From the NCBI GenBank assembly GCA_964440805.1, contig CAYTTR010000001.1, positions 62,001-126,000 on the forward strand: a DNA stretch of 64,000 nt, written 5' to 3'. A model generated the notes under the pieces. The model worked only from the letters and a program-made list of their open reading frames with translations, did no database searches and was not told where the DNA came from. The position numbers were made by a program, and so were the translations under genes. This document shows, piece after piece, positions 19,953 through 28,205 of this stretch (the stretch's first letter is position 1; every line of letters begins with the position of its first letter). Origin of the DNA: CAYTTR01 sp964440805. GTDB taxonomy: Bacteria; Acidobacteriota; Aminicenantia; Aminicenantales; Aminicenantaceae.

Positions 19953-20876
19953 TTAAATATAAGTTAACCATTGATAACGGTCCTCTGTTTTACCTTCAAT
20001 ATAGCCAAAATATCTTTCTTGAAGCTCCTGGGTCACAGGTCCTCTTCTCCCCTTTCCCACTAATATTTTATCAATTGAGCGAAGGGGAGTAATTTCTGCT
20101 GCCGAGCCGGTGAAAAAAACTTCATCAGCAATATATAGCATTTCTCTGGGAATAGTATCTTCGATAAGCGTATAGCCTAATTCCTTGGCCAAAACAATAA
20201 CACAATCCCTGGTGATACCAGGAAGTACTGATGATGACAATGGTGGAGTATAGATATCTCCATTCATTACCAAAAATATGTTTTCACCGCTCCCTTCACT
20301 GACATGTCCCCTGATATTAAGAGCAATCCCCTCGGAATAACCTTCAAGAACGGCTTCCATTTTAATGAGCTGTGAATTCATATAATTAGCTCCTGTCTTG
20401 GCTAAAGCTGGAAAGGTGTTAGGAGCCATCCTGGACCAAGTTGAAACTTTAACATCAACTCCCTTTTCAAGAGCATCCTCTCCTAAATATTTCCCCCATT
20501 CCCAGACCAGGATAGCACAATCAACAGGATTGGATAAGGGATTGACTCCCAAGGAACCATATCCACGGTAAACTATCGGCCTGATATAACACGATTTGAA
20601 GCTATTGACCTTTACCGTTTCAATAACAGCCTGGAACAATGTCTCCATAGAATAAGGAAGCTCCATTCTATAAATTTTAGCTGAGTTGAAAAGTCTTCGA
20701 AGATGTGCTTCCAGACGGAAAATAGCTGTTCCTTTGCTATTACAATAGGCTCTCATACCTTCGAATATCGAGCTTCCATAATGAATCACATGGGATGCGA
20801 TATGAATTTTGGCCTCATTCCAGGGAATTATGTGGCCATTCATCCATATCTTTCCATTTGGATTAAAAGGACTCAT
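19953..20876 (-). CDS. ilvE: Branched-chain amino acid aminotransferase
   Basis: PLP enzyme of fold type IV (307 residues from the ATG at 20876, chosen because AAGGAG lies 6 bp upstream). It exchanges the amino group between Leu/Ile/Val and 2-oxoglutarate. The Schiff-base Lys is K160 in LAKTGANY, and the substrate/cofactor loops show YGSLGVN and VSEGSGENIF. It is separated from other Ilv genes, and the surrounding peptide-degrading genes suggest it could work in either catabolism or synthesis. Confidence 0.94.
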   Translation of the reverse strand: MSPFNPNGKIWMNGHIIPWNEAKIHIASHVIHYGSSIFEGMRAYCNSKGTAIFRLEAHLRRLFNSAKIYRMELPYSMETLFQAVIETVKVNSFKSCYIRPIVYRGYGSLGVNPLSNPVDCAILVWEWGKYLGEDALEKGVDVKVSTWSRMAPNTFPALAKTGANYMNSQLIKMEAVLEGYSEGIALNIRGHVSEGSGENIFLVMNGDIYTPPLSSSVLPGITRDCVIVLAKELGYTLIEDTIPREMLYIADEVFFTGSAAEITPLRSIDKILVGKGRRGPVTQELQERYFGYIEGKTEDRYQWLTYI

Positions 20877-20930
20877 TAATAACTCCTTTGACAAATCTTG
20901 TTGATATTAATATGAATCATTCTTTTATCT

Positions 20931-21881
20931 TTAAACTGATTCTCCGCAATAGGGACACTCTTTGGCATTATAAGGCAATGGGCGCCGGCAGTTCCAGCAA
21001 AAATCTTTCTTGTTTCGAGCTTCTCTGGCTTTTATACGGCCAAATATATCATCTATTTCAGATTTAATGGAGTCTTTCCCTCTATACTTTGAAATATCAC
21101 GAATAATTTCGGAAGCTCGCTGGTAGCGGTCTTCGGTCTTTGAAGAAAGGCATCTCATGATGATCCGGTCGACTTCCTTGGGAACTCTGTTGTTTTTCAG
21201 GCGGGGGGGAGTGATTTTTCCTTCCTGGGCTTTTTCCAGAATTTTAAAGGGATCAGGGTCGAAAATAGGAGGGCGGCCGATAATCATTTCATAAAAAAGG
21301 CATCCGATTGAATAGATATCCGATTGAAAAGTGGCTTTTCCCTGAAATTGCTCGGGCGCCATATAAGGAGGGGAGCCAATCCGGGTGGAAGCATAGGGGA
21401 CATTATTTAACCAGGCTGAAGTCCCGAAATCAGTGATCTTGATTGCCCCTTGTTCGGAAACCATGATATTGGAAGGACGGATGTCCCTGTGGATAATCTT
21501 ACAAGAGTGAGCATGATCCACTGCACTGCATATTTGAACAATGAAATCGATGGCTTGATAGCTGTCCAGGATTTTCTTCTTTTCCAGTATTTTCTCTAAG
21601 GAAACACCTTTAATGTATTCCATAACCATAAAAAAAACCTTATTGGCCTTCTCAGCCGAAATCATTCTGACGATATTAGGATGGTTAAGGGCTGCCTGAA
21701 GGCGGGGCTCTTTTAGAAGCTTGAAAAGTTCGGTTGACTGCTTATGAGGAACCTTGATGGCTACCTGGATGTTAAGCCAGGTGTCTTTGGCTAAATAAAC
21801 GGTTCCAAACCCGCCGCTCCCCAGTGACCTGATGATCTTGTATTTGCCCACATTTTGTCCCTGGAGAAACATGTCACACAT
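20931..21881 (-). CDS. Serine/threonine protein kinase with C-terminal zinc ribbon
   Basis: Soluble Hanks-type kinase of 316 residues. The Gly loop GSGGFG (21-26), ATP-binding Lys43, HRD (131-133) and DFG (151-153) are intact. The catalytic loop reads HRDIRPSN, with Arg135 replacing the Lys normally found two residues after HRD. The APE motif is at 175-177. No transmembrane segment or PASTA repeat is present. The last ~20 residues form a two-CxxC zinc ribbon (CWNC and CPYC) of the zinc-ribbon-like type. The gene overlaps rsmE by 8 bp and ends the hrcA-grpE-hsp70-dnaJ-rsmE run, which suggests a link to stress signalling, but that is inference. Confidence 0.9.
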   Translation of the reverse strand: MCDMFLQGQNVGKYKIIRSLGSGGFGTVYLAKDTWLNIQVAIKVPHKQSTELFKLLKEPRLQAALNHPNIVRMISAEKANKVFFMVMEYIKGVSLEKILEKKKILDSYQAIDFIVQICSAVDHAHSCKIIHRDIRPSNIMVSEQGAIKITDFGTSAWLNNVPYASTRIGSPPYMAPEQFQGKATFQSDIYSIGCLFYEMIIGRPPIFDPDPFKILEKAQEGKITPPRLKNNRVPKEVDRIIMRCLSSKTEDRYQRASEIIRDISKYRGKDSIKSEIDDIFGRIKAREARNKKDFCWNCRRPLPYNAKECPYCGESV

Positions 21882-22632
21882 TCCAGAAATGAGAAATCAT
21901 TGCCAGGCTTGCTACAGCCGCTGTCTCAGACCTAAGAACAAATTTTCCTAAACTGACTGCTGTACAGCCGCTGTTTATCATATAATTTTGTTCCATCTCT
22001 GTCCAGCCTCCCTCAGGCCCTACGATCAATAAAACCGATGAAGGAAAACCAGTTTTTTTGTCTCTGGATAGTAAAGGAGTTAAAAGAATATCTTTTAACA
22101 ATTTTTCTCCTTCTGATGATTCGGAAAGAAGCAGTTTTAGCTCAGCTTGGGAATTCTCGAGAATTTCCTCCTGGGAAGCTGGCGGATCAATCCGGCAAAC
22201 AATTCCCCGGCCGCTTTGTTTGGAAGCTTCAAGGGAAATCTTTCTCCAGCGTATTAATTTTAATGCCTGCTTTTCTTTAGGTCTAACAACACATCTTTCA
22301 CTTAAAAGAGGAAAAAAAGAGTGAGCCCCAAGTTCAGCTGCTTTCTGAATCACAAACTCCATACTTTTTGACTTAAGCAGGGCTTGAGCCAAAGATATTT
22401 TTACTTTATCATCCATAACCTCTGTTTCTTTCAATACCCGGATAATTGTCTTGTTCTTTTCTATTTTCTCAACTTTTCCTATGAATTCCCGTCCTGAGTC
22501 ATCGAATAGTTGAATTAATTCACTGGTTTTAATCCGGGCTACCCTGCTAAGATGGTGATGTTCATTACCGTCAAGATAAATAAAAGTTCTTTTTATTTGT
22601 CGTGGATGAACAAAAAAGCGATTTGTTGTCAA
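21874..22632 (-). CDS. rsmE: 16S rRNA (uracil-1498-N3)-methyltransferase
   Basis: SPOUT-class methyltransferase of 252 residues that modifies U1498 of 16S rRNA with SAM. The N-terminal PUA-like part begins RFFVHPRQI and has HHHLSRVARI. The knot region shows the family signatures VGPEGGWTEMEQNYM and LGKFVLRSETA. It overlaps dnaJ by 4 bp (ATGA); dnaJ-rsmE linkage is common in bacteria. Confidence 0.95.
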   Translation of the reverse strand: MTTNRFFVHPRQIKRTFIYLDGNEHHHLSRVARIKTSELIQLFDDSGREFIGKVEKIEKNKTIIRVLKETEVMDDKVKISLAQALLKSKSMEFVIQKAAELGAHSFFPLLSERCVVRPKEKQALKLIRWRKISLEASKQSGRGIVCRIDPPASQEEILENSQAELKLLLSESSEGEKLLKDILLTPLLSRDKKTGFPSSVLLIVGPEGGWTEMEQNYMINSGCTAVSLGKFVLRSETAAVASLAMISHFWNV

Positions 22633-23783
22633 GACTGTCTTTGTTGAAATAAGTTTTTCATTTTATCCATAAAGCTCTGGTCAATATCATCAAGCTTTTC
22701 ACCTCTGCTTCTGGCGAATTCTATAAGAAGTTCTTTTTGTTTATGGGAAAGATTTTCGGGTGTTGAAACATTTATCCGGACAAGAATATCTCCTCTCCGG
22801 GAACTGTTTAAGCCGGGCATTCCTTTACCTTTAATACGGAGAACATCGCCTGTTTGGGTTCCGGCTGGGATCTTAAGTATTTCCGTTTTTCCATCAAGAG
22901 TGGGAATTTCTATTCTGGTTCCTAAAGCAGCTTGAGTAAAAGAAACAGGTATTTCACAGAGAAGATCCTTGCCTTCTCTCTGAAAAAATTTGTGTTTTTC
23001 CACTCTCATAAGGACATAGAGGTCCCCTCTGGAAGCACCGGGGTCTCCAGCTTCTCCTTCTCCTTCCACTCTAAGTCTTAATCCATCCTCAACTCCGGGT
23101 GGAATGTTGAGGTTAAGGGATTTTTTCTGGGCTACCTTTCCTGTCCCCTGACATTTTTCACAAGGGAATGGAATTACCTCACCTGTTCCCCGGCAACGGT
23201 GACAGGTTCTGGCAACAGTGAAAAAGCCCTGTTGGTAACGGACCTGCCCCCTTCCTCCGCAATTTGGGCAAGAAGCTTTTTCTGTGCCTGGTTTTATTTT
23301 TTTCCCATGACACTGTGGGCAGCTCTCCTTTCTGTGGAGTTTTATTTCTTTTTCCACTCCAAAAGCAGCTTCTTCGAGAGTAAGCTTTATTTCCAAGCCC
23401 AGATCTTGCCCCTGTGCCGGCTGTGGAGTCCTTCTTCTGGAAGTTGTACCGAATATATCTCCGAAGCCAAAATTAAAGAAATTTCCCAGTATATCCTCAA
23501 AATCCTGGAAAACAGAGGAGTTAAATCCCCTGAATCCACCGAAGCCTTCCCCATGAAGTCCTTCATGACCGAAACGGTCATAGATGGATTTTTTCTCAGA
23601 GTCAATGAGGACACTGTAGGCCTCGGCTGCTTTTTTGAATTTATCTTCAGCCTCTTTGTCTCCAGGATTTCTGTCAGGGTGATATTTTAAGGCCATCTGG
23701 CGATAAGCCTTTTTTATCTCTATTGGGGAAGCATTACGCGATATCCCCAATATTTCATAGTAGTCCTGTTTCATCTTGGTCAT
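22629..23783 (-). CDS. dnaJ: Chaperone protein DnaJ
   Basis: Type I Hsp40 co-chaperone of 384 residues. The J-domain has HPD in KYHPDRN, followed by a Gly/Phe-rich segment and four zinc-binding CxxC repeats. The first repeat, CPQCHGKKI, deviates from CxxCxGxG, while the other three are canonical. Two ATG codons (23783, 23774) follow a GGAGGTGG site. The gene overlaps the end of the Hsp70 gene by 29 bp, so nothing is missing between them. Confidence 0.97.
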   Translation of the reverse strand: MTKMKQDYYEILGISRNASPIEIKKAYRQMALKYHPDRNPGDKEAEDKFKKAAEAYSVLIDSEKKSIYDRFGHEGLHGEGFGGFRGFNSSVFQDFEDILGNFFNFGFGDIFGTTSRRRTPQPAQGQDLGLEIKLTLEEAAFGVEKEIKLHRKESCPQCHGKKIKPGTEKASCPNCGGRGQVRYQQGFFTVARTCHRCRGTGEVIPFPCEKCQGTGKVAQKKSLNLNIPPGVEDGLRLRVEGEGEAGDPGASRGDLYVLMRVEKHKFFQREGKDLLCEIPVSFTQAALGTRIEIPTLDGKTEILKIPAGTQTGDVLRIKGKGMPGLNSSRRGDILVRINVSTPENLSHKQKELLIEFARSRGEKLDDIDQSFMDKMKNLFQQRQS

Positions 23784-25347
23784 CCACCTCCGTTTCTTCT
23801 TGAGTTCTCTTGATGATTTGATTTACTTCATGAGCACTAAGGCCGGAAGATGGTCTTACCTCGATTCCCTGTTCTCTTCTGGTAACCACATCCTTGGCCG
23901 AGACTCGAACCAGTCCATCGGCATCAATCTCAAAAGTAACATCTATTTGAGGAACTCCGGCCGGAGCAAATTCAATACCTACCAGATCAAAAACTGCCAG
24001 GGAGGTATTTTGAGAAGCAGTTTCTTCTTCCCCCTGGAGAACATGAATTCTGACCCTTCTTTGGTTATCTTCCACAGTGGTAAAAGCCGTGGATTTCTTG
24101 GTAGGAATAGTAGTATTCTTCTCGATAATTTTTACAAATCGGTCATTTTCAGTTTCGATTCCCAATGATATGGGAGTTACATCGAGAAGAAGGACTATGT
24201 CACTCATCCGGCCTTCCAATATACCTGATTGGATGGCTGCTCCTATAGCCACTGCCTCATCAGGATTAATGGAATCTATAGGCTCTTTTTGAAAAAATTC
24301 CTTGAGCATTTTTTTAATAAGAGGCATCCGGCTTTGTCCCCCCACCAGAATCACACAATCAATGTTTTCTATTGCTAAACGGGAATCATCCAGGGCTTGC
24401 TCAATCTTAGGAAAAGTTTTTTTGACCAGATCAATAGTTAGTTCTTCTAAGTGACGCCTGGTGAGGGTCTTTTTCATATGTTTCGACCCCGATTTATCAG
24501 AGGTGATAAAGGGTAAATGTATTTCACTCTCAAAAGTATAAGAAAGTTCTCTCTTGGCTTTTTCAGCAGATTCCCTGATACGCTGAAGGGCGAATTTGTC
24601 TTTGACAAGTTCTATGCCGGTCTCATGGCGGAATTCTTCCAATAACCAGTCTACTATCCGGGTATCGAAATCTTCACCCCCTAAAAAAGTATCACCATTG
24701 GTAGAAAGAATGTGAAATACACCGTCGTTAATTTCGAGGATTGTTATATCAAACGTGCCTCCTCCGAAATCGTAAACAGCGATTGTTCCGTTTTTTTTCT
24801 GTTCTAAGCCAAAAGCGAGACTGGCTGCAGTGGGCTCATTTATAATCCGGAGAACATCCAGTCCGGCTATTTTGGCTGCATCCTTGGTAGCTTGCCTTTG
24901 ATGATCATCAAAATGAGCAGGAACAGTGATCACTGCTTCAGTTACTTTTTCACCAAAGTAGCTTTCGGCACACCTTTTCAAATAACGTATAATCATAGAG
25001 GATATTTCCTGGGGAGAAATATGATTTGACCCCAGGTCGATTAAAATATCTCCATTAGGAGCTTCAATTAATTTATATGGGATTCTGGAGATAAAAGACT
25101 GTATTTCTGAAGAAGAAAACTTTTTTCCCATAAGTCTCTTTACTGCATAAATTGTCTTATCCGGGTTGGTCAAAGCTTGCCTCATGGCCAAGGTTCCGAT
25201 TAATTGTTCTCCCATAGGAGTAAAACTCACCATTGAAGGAGTAGTCGGGAGTCCTTCCAGATTGGGAATCACTTTGGGGTCAATACCTTCAAGATAAGCT
25301 AAGCAGGAATAGGTTGTTCCCAAATCAATACCGACAACCCTGCCCAT
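23755..25347 (-). CDS. Hsp70 chaperone (DnaK family) lacking the C-terminal lid
   Basis: 530 residues, about 100 fewer than standard DnaK. The nucleotide-binding domain is complete: GIDLGTTYSCLAY at the start, NEPTAASLAFG, YDFGGGTFDITIL and LVGGQSRMPL. The β-sandwich substrate domain ends near 500 (EIDADGLVRVSAKD). Only about 30 residues follow, so the helical lid and acidic tail are absent. No disrupted lid can follow, because dnaJ starts within the last codons. The start codon touches the grpE stop. Its position in the hrcA-grpE-dnaJ operon suggests it works with GrpE and DnaJ; another full-length DnaK may exist elsewhere. Confidence 0.93.
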   Translation of the reverse strand: MGRVVGIDLGTTYSCLAYLEGIDPKVIPNLEGLPTTPSMVSFTPMGEQLIGTLAMRQALTNPDKTIYAVKRLMGKKFSSSEIQSFISRIPYKLIEAPNGDILIDLGSNHISPQEISSMIIRYLKRCAESYFGEKVTEAVITVPAHFDDHQRQATKDAAKIAGLDVLRIINEPTAASLAFGLEQKKNGTIAVYDFGGGTFDITILEINDGVFHILSTNGDTFLGGEDFDTRIVDWLLEEFRHETGIELVKDKFALQRIRESAEKAKRELSYTFESEIHLPFITSDKSGSKHMKKTLTRRHLEELTIDLVKKTFPKIEQALDDSRLAIENIDCVILVGGQSRMPLIKKMLKEFFQKEPIDSINPDEAVAIGAAIQSGILEGRMSDIVLLLDVTPISLGIETENDRFVKIIEKNTTIPTKKSTAFTTVEDNQRRVRIHVLQGEEETASQNTSLAVFDLVGIEFAPAGVPQIDVTFEIDADGLVRVSAKDVVTRREQGIEVRPSSGLSAHEVNQIIKRTQEETEVDDQDETGLL

Positions 25348-25994
25348 TATTCCTCCTTTTTCCGGGGAATTTTGACTTTAACCAGGCTGGGTCTCAATAA
25401 TCTTCCATGAAGCAGATAGCCTTGCTGAAGTTCCTCGGCAATTTCTATTTCTTTAACTTCATCTGACTCCTCAGTGATAAAAGCTTGATGGAGCCGCGGG
25501 TCGAACCGGTTATCTTCAATTTTAACCGGTTCAACTCCTTGTTTGAAGACAAAATCCTTTAGCTGTTTATAAATCATGGCCACGCCTTCTTTAAAACCGG
25601 CTGATTGTTGGTTATCCTGGCTTTTTAAAGCCCTTTCAAAATTATCCAGAATTCCCAGAATATCTTTGAGAAATTCGCTCATGGCGAACTGAAAATATTC
25701 ACTTTTTTCTTTCTCAATCCTTTTACGAAGGTTTTCTTTGTCAGCCATATGCCTCAAAACTTCTTCTCTTAGTTTTTCTACTTTATTATTAAGTTCCTCC
25801 AGGTCTTCTTCTTTCTTCTTGAGCTTCTTTTTAAGGGATTTAATTTCTTCTTGCTCTTCAGCTTTATCAGCATTGCTTGAAGGAGAAGCTGAAGTCTTCC
25901 TGCTGGTTTTTTTCTTGTCAATAACGTACTCGATTTCTATGTTTTTCAGGTCATCTTGCTTTTCTTCTTTTTTTTCTTCTCTTTCTTCTGTCAT
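25347..25994 (-). CDS. grpE: Nucleotide exchange factor GrpE
   Basis: Protein of 215 residues that releases ADP from Hsp70. A highly charged N-terminus and long coiled coil (about 45-110) lead to the β-domain with FDPRLHQAFI near residue 165. The ATG at 25994 is chosen because GGAGG lies 6 bp upstream. It follows hrcA by 13 bp. Confidence 0.95.
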   Translation of the reverse strand: MTEEREEKKEEKQDDLKNIEIEYVIDKKKTSRKTSASPSSNADKAEEQEEIKSLKKKLKKKEEDLEELNNKVEKLREEVLRHMADKENLRKRIEKEKSEYFQFAMSEFLKDILGILDNFERALKSQDNQQSAGFKEGVAMIYKQLKDFVFKQGVEPVKIEDNRFDPRLHQAFITEESDEVKEIEIAEELQQGYLLHGRLLRPSLVKVKIPRKKEE

Positions 25995-26007
25995 AATAAC
26001 CTCCTTG

Positions 26008-27060
26008 TTAATGAACACTGATGGTTTGACTTAATTTTCGAGCTACATATTCAACAAGAGGGATAACTTTCCTATAAGGAATTCTCTTCGGGCCTATAAT
26101 TCCCAGGGATCCCAGGATTTGCCTTTCATAGCCATAGTGGGATAGTATGAGTGAACAATCTGAGATATCGGGAAGCTCCAGTTCTGAGCCAATTATTACT
26201 TTTACTCTGTCAAGGCTAATGAAATCGGAAAGAAGTTTGGCCAGTTTGGCTCTTTCTTCAAATTTTTGAAAAAGAGATTGAAGCCTTTTCATGTCAAAAA
26301 GCTCAGGTTTTTCCAGCAGCTTGGCTGCTCCTTGGAGAATTATTTTCTGCTCTGATTCCTGATGAACAGAATAGGCTTTGAGCAAGTCTGTCAATTTTTG
26401 CAGTATGACTTCAACTCGCATCCTGTATTTGGGAAATTCTTTCAGTAAATAGTCCCTGACATCCACCAGCCTTTTTCCCCTGAAATTTTCCTCGATAAAA
26501 CGGCAGGCTCTATCCAACTCTGTCTGAGTAATGGACACTGTTGGTTCAATGATTTCGGTCAGCACCAGATTAAATGTAGTAACCAGAATAATCATTACTT
26601 TTTCTTCGGCAATGCGAATCATTCTTATATGATTAAAATTCATCCTGGAAATAGTTGGAGAAATGACGAATCCCAGATTATCTGAATACTTGGAAAGAGT
26701 CTGGGATACCTGACGAAGCAGCGAATCCAAATCCCCTTTCTTAAGAGAAAATTCTTCAGCCGGTAATTCGATATAATCCCCGGGAGCAATTGCCTGGTTA
26801 TAAAGGTGATTGACATAAAGCCTCAGGCCTAAATCGGTAGGAATTCTTCCTGATGATGAATGAGGTTTATAAAGATAATTTTGTTTTTCCAGTTTGGCCA
26901 TAATATTTCGAACTGTAGCTGATGAAACCGGGAGCCGGCTCCGGCTGGAAATAACATCTGAGCTAACCGGTCTTCCAGTAGACAAGTATTCTTCAACAAT
27001 CAGGTTGAAAATATGCCTATCTTTTTCTCTTAACTGAAGATTTTTCAACTCTTTCTCCAT
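26008..27060 (-). CDS. hrcA: Heat-inducible transcription repressor HrcA
   Basis: Repressor of 350 residues with an N-terminal winged helix (LIVEEYLSTGRPVSS, SSATVRNIMAKLE) and the HrcA GAF-like and dimerisation regions, ending with GPKRIPYRKVIPLVEYVA. In other bacteria it binds CIRCE operators and is folded by GroEL. It heads the heat-shock operon. I use the ATG at 27060; it has no ribosome-binding site and lies 4 bp from the -10 box, so the mRNA may be leaderless. No CIRCE sequence was found upstream. Confidence 0.95.
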   Translation of the reverse strand: MEKELKNLQLREKDRHIFNLIVEEYLSTGRPVSSDVISSRSRLPVSSATVRNIMAKLEKQNYLYKPHSSSGRIPTDLGLRLYVNHLYNQAIAPGDYIELPAEEFSLKKGDLDSLLRQVSQTLSKYSDNLGFVISPTISRMNFNHIRMIRIAEEKVMIILVTTFNLVLTEIIEPTVSITQTELDRACRFIEENFRGKRLVDVRDYLLKEFPKYRMRVEVILQKLTDLLKAYSVHQESEQKIILQGAAKLLEKPELFDMKRLQSLFQKFEERAKLAKLLSDFISLDRVKVIIGSELELPDISDCSLILSHYGYERQILGSLGIIGPKRIPYRKVIPLVEYVARKLSQTISVH

Positions 27061-27064
27061 CAAA

Positions 27065-27102
27065 TTTATAGCATTATGACCTGAAAATTGTCAAATAGAC
27101 AA
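27065..27102 (-). promoter_or_regulatory. hrcA operon promoter with overlapping inverted repeat
   Basis: On the minus strand TTGACA (27094-27089) and TATAAA (27070-27065) are separated by 18 bp. A perfect inverted repeat, TTGTC-N5-GACAA at 27088-27102, overlaps the -35 box and may be the operator. It does not match the CIRCE consensus. Confidence 0.6.
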
Positions 27103-27155
27103 GGAAAATGATTTTTCTTTCAGTGGTCCGGTTGGCTTAAAAAAAAAGAGCTGTT

Positions 27156-27959
27156 TTAAACGATCCTCATTCCAGCATAACCAACAACCTCGTTGTAATT
27201 GCCGGTCACATCCCCAGAGGTTTGATACTTGATGAGCTCCGCCTTTTTTGCTCCCAGGGCCTTGGAAGCTACCACAGCAACTACTGAAGGCAAATAACCG
27301 CACATGCTGATATTTTCCTTTTGGACAACCTGGAATAGCCCGGCTGGGTCCAGTTTTTCTATCTTCTTAATGGCTAAAAAGTCCTTTTCTTTAGCTGTAT
27401 TCTGGTCGACATAATGACTCATGTCCGTACTGGCTACCAGAAGAACATCATCTTCATCCTGAAGAGCACTAACTATGGCTCCGGCAAGTTCCTCAAGATG
27501 TTCATACTGAGCGATATAGGAAATGCTGATGGGAACAAAGGAAAAATCTTTAACATGATACTGGATAAAAGGCAATTGGACTTCCAAAGAATGTTCATGC
27601 TTATGAGCTACTGGATCTTCCCTTAGCCTGGAACAATTTTTCTTTATTTTTTGAGCCAGTTTATCATCAATAGCTGCCTCCCCCAGAGGAGTTTTCCAAC
27701 TTCCTTCAGACATTACAGACATAATAGAGTAAACTTCCCGGTGAGATGGCCCCAAGAGAATAAATTTTTTTGGTAAAATAACAGATGAAAAAACCGCTCC
27801 GGCTACAGGACCGGAGTATTGGTAGCCTGCATGGGGAGAAATTACAGCCAGAGATTTATCCTTCTTCGATTCGGAGACACTCATTTCCTTAATCATGCTG
27901 AGCAATGCTTCTTTCTGACCGGGATAAAAATATCCGGCCACTGCAGGTTCTCTTTTCAA
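27156..27959 (-). CDS. amrB: AmmeMemoRadiSam system protein B (MEMO1 family)
   Basis: Protein of 267 residues when read from the TTG at 27959, which has GGAGG 5 bp upstream and gives the family N-terminus KREPAVAGYFYPG. The MEMO fold is related to extradiol dioxygenases, with conserved His in SPHAGYQYSG, GPSHR, HEHSLEVQLPF and DMSHY. The usual partners, AmrA and the radical SAM protein, are not adjacent. Function remains unsettled in bacteria. It lies upstream of hrcA on the same strand, with a separate hrcA promoter between them. Confidence 0.9.
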   Translation of the reverse strand: MKREPAVAGYFYPGQKEALLSMIKEMSVSESKKDKSLAVISPHAGYQYSGPVAGAVFSSVILPKKFILLGPSHREVYSIMSVMSEGSWKTPLGEAAIDDKLAQKIKKNCSRLREDPVAHKHEHSLEVQLPFIQYHVKDFSFVPISISYIAQYEHLEELAGAIVSALQDEDDVLLVASTDMSHYVDQNTAKEKDFLAIKKIEKLDPAGLFQVVQKENISMCGYLPSVVAVVASKALGAKKAELIKYQTSGDVTGNYNEVVGYAGMRIV

Positions 27960-28045
27960 TTGAACCTCCCTTGCATTAATAAAACTTAATTGAACTTTCT
28001 TACAATATAAATTTACACTCTCTTTCAGATTTGTCAAACGCCGAT

Positions 28046-28185
28046 AGGTCTGTTCCGTCTATTTAGTTTATCTCGTTTATGTAGTTTGTTTGGTTTATTT
28101 AGTTGAAAAGAAATACGGGATGAGCGATAGAGGGAGAAGAAAGAGGCGAATAAAAAAAACGTTAATAGCGTTAATCGCGTTTCGC
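28046..28185. repeat. Degenerate 9-bp-period intergenic repeat, copy 2
   Basis: AGTTTATCT, CGTTTATGT, AGTTTGTTT and GGTTTATTT follow at 9-bp spacing, then a purine-rich arm (GATGAGCGATAGAGGGAG). A second run with CGTTAATAG, CGTTAATCG and CGTTTCGCC also has period 9. Lies between amrB and the saccharopine dehydrogenase gene. Confidence 0.7.
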
Positions 28186-28205
28186 CAATAATCCATGGGG
28201 GTGTT

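Noticed and set aside
27064..27155. CIRCE operator for HrcA
   Set aside because: I searched by eye for TTAGCACTC and GAGTGCTAA on both strands and found neither; only the TTGTC/GACAA repeat is there.
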